Notes under the pieces: generated by a model
Database searches by the model: none
What the model was told of the DNA's origin: nothing
What the model saw: the letters and a program-made list of their open reading frames with translations, nothing else
Translations under genes and position numbers: made by a program
Shown here: positions 60,101-64,000 of the stretch, one piece after another
How the letters are laid out: every line of letters starts with the position of its first letter
How positions within the stretch are numbered: the stretch's first letter is position 1
Assembly (NCBI GenBank): GCA_947496555.1
Contig: CANMDH010000016.1
Location: 39,407-103,406 of the forward strand
Reading direction: 5' to 3'
Length of the DNA: 64,000 nt
Source of the DNA: an uncultured Aquimarina sp.
Lineage (GTDB): Bacteria > Bacteroidota > Bacteroidia > Flavobacteriales > Flavobacteriaceae

Positions 60101-63100
60101 GATAGCTCTGGGTTAGCAGGTGGAACATATATATTTGAATATACGCTTACTAACTGTGCAACATCTATGTCTTCAGTCACGGTAATTTTCAGTGCTGTGG
60201 ATACCGATATGGATGGAGTAGGTGATGCTGTCGATTTGGATGATGATAATGATGGAATATTAGATACAGCAGAAAATAGCTTGGGAGTAGATCCATCTGC
60301 CGATGCAGATATGGATGGTATACCAAATTATGAGGATTTTGATGATAATGGTAGTGCAACAGCACCAGTATGTTTAGATGCTGATCTCAATGGTATTTGT
60401 GATACATTGGACCCTATTTTTGATTTTGACGGAGATCATATTCCTAACCATCATGATTTAGATAGTGATAATGATGGTATTTATGATGTAGTAGAAACAG
60501 GAGGTACACCAAGTAGCGTAAATCCTGGCCAGGCGAACGACACAGATGGAGATGCTACAAATAATAGCGGAGTTCCAAATTCTGCTAATGGCGGGGCAGG
60601 AATAGCTCTTCCAACCAATACTGATAGTTCTGGAGATCCTGATTATTTAAGTTTAGATAGTGATGGAGATGGTTGTAACGATGTATTAGAAGCAGGTTTT
60701 ACCGATGGGGATGATAATGGATTATTGGGTTCTGGAACTTTTGGAGCAGGTTTAACAGTTGATGGTAATGGAGTTGTAACTTCAGGAACTGATGGATATA
60801 CCGATCCAGCAGATAGTGATGCAGATACAGTTGCAGATTATCAGCAAATTGGTGGCCCAGATACTGATTTTGATGGCATATCTGATGCTTGTGACCTTAC
60901 TTTTGATAACAATGATGGTGATAATGTTGGAGATAATTTAGATTTAGATGATGACAATGATGGTATTCCAGATACTGCAGAAAATTCATTAGGAGTTGAT
61001 CCTTCTGCTGATATAGATATGGATGGTATACCGAATTATCAGGATTTTGATAATAATGGTAGCGCAACTGCACCAGTATGCTTAGATGCTGATCTCAATG
61101 GTATTTGTGATATATTGGATCCTGTCTTTGATTTTGATGGCGACGGAGTGCCTAACCACTTTGATCTGGACTCAGATAATGATGGTATTACAGATATTAT
61201 AGAAGCAGGAGGAGTGGATACAAATTTTGATGGAGAAGTTGATTATCCTACTCCTGGAGATCCTACGTCAATGATCGATGTAGATCTTGATGGACTAGAT
61301 GATGCGTTAGATAATATTGGAGGTACAGTAACTACAGGGACACCTTTACCCACTCCAAATACAGATACTAACATAAATGATGGTCCTGACTTTTTGGATA
61401 TAGATGCAGATGATGATGGTATTGTAGATAATATTGAAGCACAAACTACAGCGGGTTATTTATCTCCATTTGGTAATGATACCGATAATGATGGGATTGA
61501 TGATCGATATGACTCTGATTGCTCGTTTAGCACTTGTGGTATATCAGGTACCCCTATTGTACCAGTAAATACAGATGGACTTGCGGATGGGGCTGATTAT
61601 TTAGATTTAGATTCAGACGAGGATTCAGAAAGTGATACTATTGAAGCTTATGATAGTAATGATGATGGAGTGGTTGATGGTACAGATACTATTGGAACAA
61701 CACCAGATCTTGGTGCTTTAGGTACAGATAGTGATGGTGATGGTCTGGATGATGAGTTTGACGTGGATACAGCAAACCCGGATTCTACAAATGGAGGTCA
61801 AACTGCCAACAACCCATTTCCTGATACAGATAGCCCTGGTGGAGAACCCGATTGGAGAGAGGATGTTATTGAGTTAACCACTACCAAGACAAGTGTGTTG
61901 GATATTACTGGCGGATTGGATGCTACTGTTGCAGATGTAGGAGATATGATTACCTATACGTATACGATAGAGAATACGGGTAATACGACACTGACCAGTG
62001 TTGGTGTTAGTGAGACTGCTTTTAGTGGTACAGCAGGCGCTCCAACTCCTGTCTTTGGAGCTAATAGCGGAGTTACTCCATCGAGTCCTGCGGGTACATT
62101 GGTTCCTGGCGAGACGGCTACTTTTAGTGCTATGTATGCTTTGACTCAAGATGATATTAATGCTGGTGGTATTCAGAACAGTGCTACGGCTACAGGTACT
62201 CCTCCAACTATAACAGGGTTGCCACCTGTTACTGCAATTACAGATGTTTCGGATGCTGGTGATGAGACAGTAGAGACGCCTAACCTGGATGGCAGTTTAC
62301 CAGCTGATGGTACAGACAATGATCCTACGGTAACGTTGATTCCACCGAGTTCAGAATTGACCACTACTAAGACGAGTGTGTTGGATATCACTGGCGGATT
62401 GGATGCTACTGTTGCAGATGTAGGAGATATGATTACTTATACATATACGATAGAGAATACAGGTAATACGACACTAACCAGTGTTGGCGTTAGTGAGACT
62501 GCTTTTAGTGGTACAGCAGGCGCTCCGACTCCTATCTTTGGCGCTAATAGCGGAGTTACTCCATCGAGTCCTGCGGGTACATTGGTTCCTGGCGAGACGG
62601 CTACTTTTAGTGCTATGTATGCTTTGACTCAAGATGATATTAATGCTGGAGGTATTCAGAACAGTGCTACGGCTACAGGTACACCCCCTGCAGATCCTGA
62701 TGGTACGGTGAATGCTGCAATTACAGATGTTTCGGATGCTGGTGATGAGACAGTAGAGACGCCTAACCTGGATGGAAGTTTACCAGCTGATGGTACAGAC
62801 AATGATCCTACGGTAACGTTGATTCCAGCTTCTGCGGAGTTAACCACTACTAAGACGAGTGTGTTGGATATCACTGGCGGATTGGATGCTACTGTTGCAG
62901 ATGTAGGAGATATGATTACTTATACATATACGATAGAGAATAAGGGTAATACGACACTAACCAGTGTTGGTGTTAGTGAGACTGCTTTTAGTGGTACAGC
63001 AGGTGCTCCGACTCCAGTGTTTGGAGCTAATAGCGGAGTTACTCCATCGAGTCCTGCGGGTACATTGGTTCCTGGTGAGACGGCTACTTTTAGTGCTATG

Positions 63101-64000
63101 TATGCTTTGACTCAGGCAGATATTAATGCAGGTGGTATTCAGAACAGTGCTACGGCTACAGGTACACCCCCTGCAGATCCTGATGGTACGGTGAATGCTG
63201 CAATTACAGATGTTTCGGATGCTGGTGATGAGACAGTAGAGACACCTAATCTGGATGGAAGTTTACCAGCTGATGGTACTGGCAATGATCCTACGGTAAC
63301 GTTGATTCCACCGAGTTCAGAATTGACCACTACTAAGACGAGTGTGTTGGATATCACTGGTGGATTGGATGCTACTGTTGCAGATGTAGGAGATATGATT
63401 ACTTATACATATACGATAGAGAATACGGGTAATACGACACTAACCAGTGTTGGCGTTAGTGAGACTGCTTTTAGTGGTACAGCAGGTGCTCCGACTCCTA
63501 TCTTTGGCGCTAATAGTGGAGTTACTCCATCGAGTCCTGCGGGTACATTGGTTCCTGGTGAGACGGCTACTTTTAGTGCTATGTATGCTTTGACTCAAGA
63601 TGATATTAATGCTGGTGGTATTCAGAACAGTGCTACGGCTACAGGTACACCCCCTGCAGATCCTGATGGTACGGTGAATGCTGCAATTACAGATGTTTCA
63701 GATGCTGGTGATGAGACAGTAGAGACACCTAACCTGGATGGCAGTTTACCAGCTGATGGTACAGACAATGATCCTACGGTAACGTTGATTCCAGCTTCTG
63801 CGGAGTTGACCACTACTAAGACGAGTGTGTTAGATATCACTGGCGGATTGGATGCTACTGTTGCAGATGTAGGAGATATGATTACCTATACGTATATGAT
63901 AGAAAATACAGGTAATGTAGACTTGAATGGGGTAAACATTAGTGAGACTGCCTTTAGTGGCAGTGGTACAACCCCAGTTCCAGTGTTTGTCTCTAATAGT
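57170..64000 (+). CDS. Giant secreted adhesin-like protein with thrombospondin type 3 and tandem 161-residue repeats, 3' end beyond the window
   Basis: The frame opens at ATG 57170 (an in-frame TAG at 57164 excludes a longer start) and stays open for 2,277 codons to the window end. A signal peptide covers about 1-33 (to SVTSQ). Several Ig-like/PKD-like blocks follow. A region near 575-735 resembles a proprotein-convertase P domain (SDLGFFAVAPDGT, GGWAVQVYDCVAADVGSLDGV). About 1,010-1,565 holds thrombospondin type 3 calcium repeats (many DxDxDG units). From residue 1,568 come repeats of 161 residues starting ELTTTKTSVLDITGG, of the DUF11/DUF7507-like type found in bacterial surface proteins. 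A C-terminal T9SS or gliding-motility domain is expected beyond the window. It likely works in adhesion or biofilm formation. The large size and exact repeats are typical. Confidence 0.9.
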   Translation, partial: MKIFTYFSNGSIKVASILFFSLSLSYSVTSQVVNTWGGLSGALPENNFTTSSLSAIADGTTFVTVDITRTGSATTGGAANAIPPALTLTNSFNNARAAVGVSGNTYTYTFSEPVHVILSSQEHSELIRTENIKISSPDAGALFSGNLTGAQTGHFVSNNNTSEIHIGSSASITTAGTFWTVQSNIAITTLSVEYYVTDPAEAASGEPFTMNLAPLPFVRLDDTNVTGAGGIDLNSTACSTGWEPLDNTNTGATSDLVAPHGIQSMTVTLTNPQDIGQEELTMPGGFTGILVSGNNTTTITISNDGNATISEFRQALDDIFYLNNLVNPTTGVNRLIDVQITDIYGNLSNIATASFPVTRGPQSGSTNGQLVIFTGDGPTDLFTGLDGTEDAGGTWVDVSGTGALTGSIVDEATLPLGGSIFRYDVTGTAPCSNASTTVVVIKMSNTEIALTSPSACGELVTAYTDPLESANSDDPIFIFDSGSGELVCPAGSAGTIYDWYIFNPTTNSYDVFALGSTPTQTGLADGGYLVVRNDGGTVEEGRAWIWNSSLVMDAGAPQNACAGDTVNLMGAGTVTNPVYTYYDPVPRPFPITATTQITITFDATHTYVSDLGFFAVAPDGTTTVTLGANQGNFCNPGNNVSSLAFTSNAVGNVFNFCVQPAPLTGTYDQYFDGASTFSIDWSPFIGFDARQGGWAVQVYDCVAADVGSLDGVTIIFDDGLGNVATYTSGSISVPINDNSCTPASASIYVVPFTAATPGVDNSISLSDGIGVGGAGGYEWSYSTTGPAGPWSGSFENSTLTPSRIVNETTWFRIVGDNGVSCATEDVVQITVTDPPNSGTGTDEFACAGDAVVDLNALITGADIGGAWSVSGTSPNAPGGDFNAGAGTYDPTTGGVYVFDYTVNALAPCTVNAVTSVTVSVQAAPDTGINNTVNANGASGVINLFNELLGTPETGGTWSLDAGGDDPGANFDQGLGTLDSSGLAGGTYIFEYTLTNCATSMSSVTVIFSAVDTDMDGVGDAVDLDDDNDGILDTAENSLGVDPSADADMDGIPNYEDFDDNGSATAPVCLDADLNGICDTLDPIFDFDGDHIPNHHDLDSDNDGIYDVVETGGTPSSVNPGQANDTDGDATNNSGVPNSANGGAGIALPTNTDSSGDPDYLSLDSDGDGCNDVLEAGFTDGDDNGLLGSGTFGAGLTVDGNGVVTSGTDGYTDPADSDADTVADYQQIGGPDTDFDGISDACDLTFDNNDGDNVGDNLDLDDDNDGIPDTAENSLGVDPSADIDMDGIPNYQDFDNNGSATAPVCLDADLNGICDILDPVFDFDGDGVPNHFDLDSDNDGITDIIEAGGVDTNFDGEVDYPTPGDPTSMIDVDLDGLDDALDNIGGTVTTGTPLPTPNTDTNINDGPDFLDIDADDDGIVDNIEAQTTAGYLSPFGNDTDNDGIDDRYDSDCSFSTCGISGTPIVPVNTDGLADGADYLDLDSDEDSESDTIEAYDSNDDGVVDGTDTIGTTPDLGALGTDSDGDGLDDEFDVDTANPDSTNGGQTANNPFPDTDSPGGEPDWREDVIELTTTKTSVLDITGGLDATVADVGDMITYTYTIENTGNTTLTSVGVSETAFSGTAGAPTPVFGANSGVTPSSPAGTLVPGETATFSAMYALTQDDINAGGIQNSATATGTPPTITGLPPVTAITDVSDAGDETVETPNLDGSLPADGTDNDPTVTLIPPSSELTTTKTSVLDITGGLDATVADVGDMITYTYTIENTGNTTLTSVGVSETAFSGTAGAPTPIFGANSGVTPSSPAGTLVPGETATFSAMYALTQDDINAGGIQNSATATGTPPADPDGTVNAAITDVSDAGDETVETPNLDGSLPADGTDNDPTVTLIPASAELTTTKTSVLDITGGLDATVADVGDMITYTYTIENKGNTTLTSVGVSETAFSGTAGAPTPVFGANSGVTPSSPAGTLVPGETATFSAMYALTQADINAGGIQNSATATGTPPADPDGTVNAAITDVSDAGDETVETPNLDGSLPADGTGNDPTVTLIPPSSELTTTKTSVLDITGGLDATVADVGDMITYTYTIENTGNTTLTSVGVSETAFSGTAGAPTPIFGANSGVTPSSPAGTLVPGETATFSAMYALTQDDINAGGIQNSATATGTPPADPDGTVNAAITDVSDAGDETVETPNLDGSLPADGTDNDPTVTLIPASAELTTTKTSVLDITGGLDATVADVGDMITYTYMIENTGNVDLNGVNISETAFSGSGTTPVPVFVSNS
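60233..60481 (+). repeat. Thrombospondin-type block, copy A of an internal duplication
   Basis: An 83-residue block DLDDDNDGILDTAENSLGVD to DLDSDNDGI. It reappears at 60941-61189, exactly 708 bp later, with about 10 residue changes, in the same reading frame. Confidence 0.85.
60941..61189 (+). repeat. Thrombospondin-type block, copy B of an internal duplication
   Basis: Second copy of the 83-residue block. It shares PVCLDADLNGICD and the calcium-binding DxDxDG motifs with copy A. The conserved CLDADLNGIC pair could form a disulfide. Confidence 0.85.
61871..64000 (+). repeat. Tandem 483-bp coding repeats in the adhesin
   Basis: Units start at 61871, 62354, 62837, 63320 and 63803 (the last cut by the window end), each exactly 483 bp or 161 codons. 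They are almost identical at DNA level. Unit junctions alternate between PPSSELTTT (after units 1 and 3) and PASAELTTT (after units 2 and 4). The fifth unit begins to diverge at about 63898 (TGNVDLNGVNISETAF). Confidence 0.95.

Noticed and set aside
62173-63840. Four minus-strand frames of 72 codons spaced by 483 bp
   Set aside because: They are shadows of the near-identical coding repeats of the adhesin. Their identical spacing follows the repeats, and none has a start signal or a known domain.

Overview
The window looks like a chromosome segment of a marine Flavobacteriaceae member (Bacteroidota). The evidence is low GC, few Shine-Dalgarno sequences, several promoters of the Bacteroidota form TTG-N20/21-TAnnTTTG, a type IX secretion (T9SS) sorting tail, DUF4252/ECF-sigma and BlaI/M56 modules, and many secreted proteins and lipoproteins. 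An Aquimarina-like genus is possible but cannot be proved from the sequence alone. No tRNA, rRNA, CRISPR array or IS element was found.

Left edge (1-3.1 kb, minus strand): two tandem secreted paralogues of unknown function, a frameshifted membrane protein, and a tyrosine recombinase whose gene starts 184 bp from the 3' end of mnmE. This looks like one end of an element integrated at the mnmE 3' end. mnmE itself carries an in-frame insertion resembling a dispersed repeat. A T9SS-exported trypsin-like protease (4.8-7.2 kb) and a DUF4870 protein follow.

Nitrogen assimilation (7.8-16.1 kb): glnB-type PII and amt are transcribed divergently from gltB and gltD across a 439-bp control region with inverted repeats.

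16-33.5 kb, mostly minus strand: an S41 peptidase; a BlaI repressor with an M56 sensor carrying twelve KIHN repeats; an OmpW-like porin; an overlapping cluster of a glutamate-cysteine-ligase-like enzyme fused to CBS domains, an AstE-like zinc hydrolase and a PLP dehydratase; an alpha/beta hydrolase with an M20 peptidase; a TPR lipoprotein; an epimerase; an SRPBCC protein; a DJ-1-like lipoprotein without the usual cysteine; and dnaN.

Cobalamin locus (34.2-41.7 kb): cobU-cobT-cobS-cobC-btuF-btuC run leftward. A cobalamin riboswitch and the TonB-dependent receptor btuB run rightward. No ATPase for the transporter is present in the window.

41.7-50.9 kb: two tandem S41 peptidase lipoproteins, an ECF sigma/anti-sigma/DUF4252/DUF4252 operon, a dispersed-repeat region, purB, a HEAT-like protein, a haem-binding protein and a sirtuin.

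Signalling and surface region (50.9-64 kb): a LytTR regulator with Glu at the phospho-acceptor site, two tandem 53- and 56-residue lipoproteins, a TPR histidine kinase with its response regulator, a structured leader ahead of a small membrane protein, and the first 2,277 codons of a giant secreted adhesin. The adhesin has thrombospondin-type calcium repeats and near-identical 483-bp repeats that run off the window.
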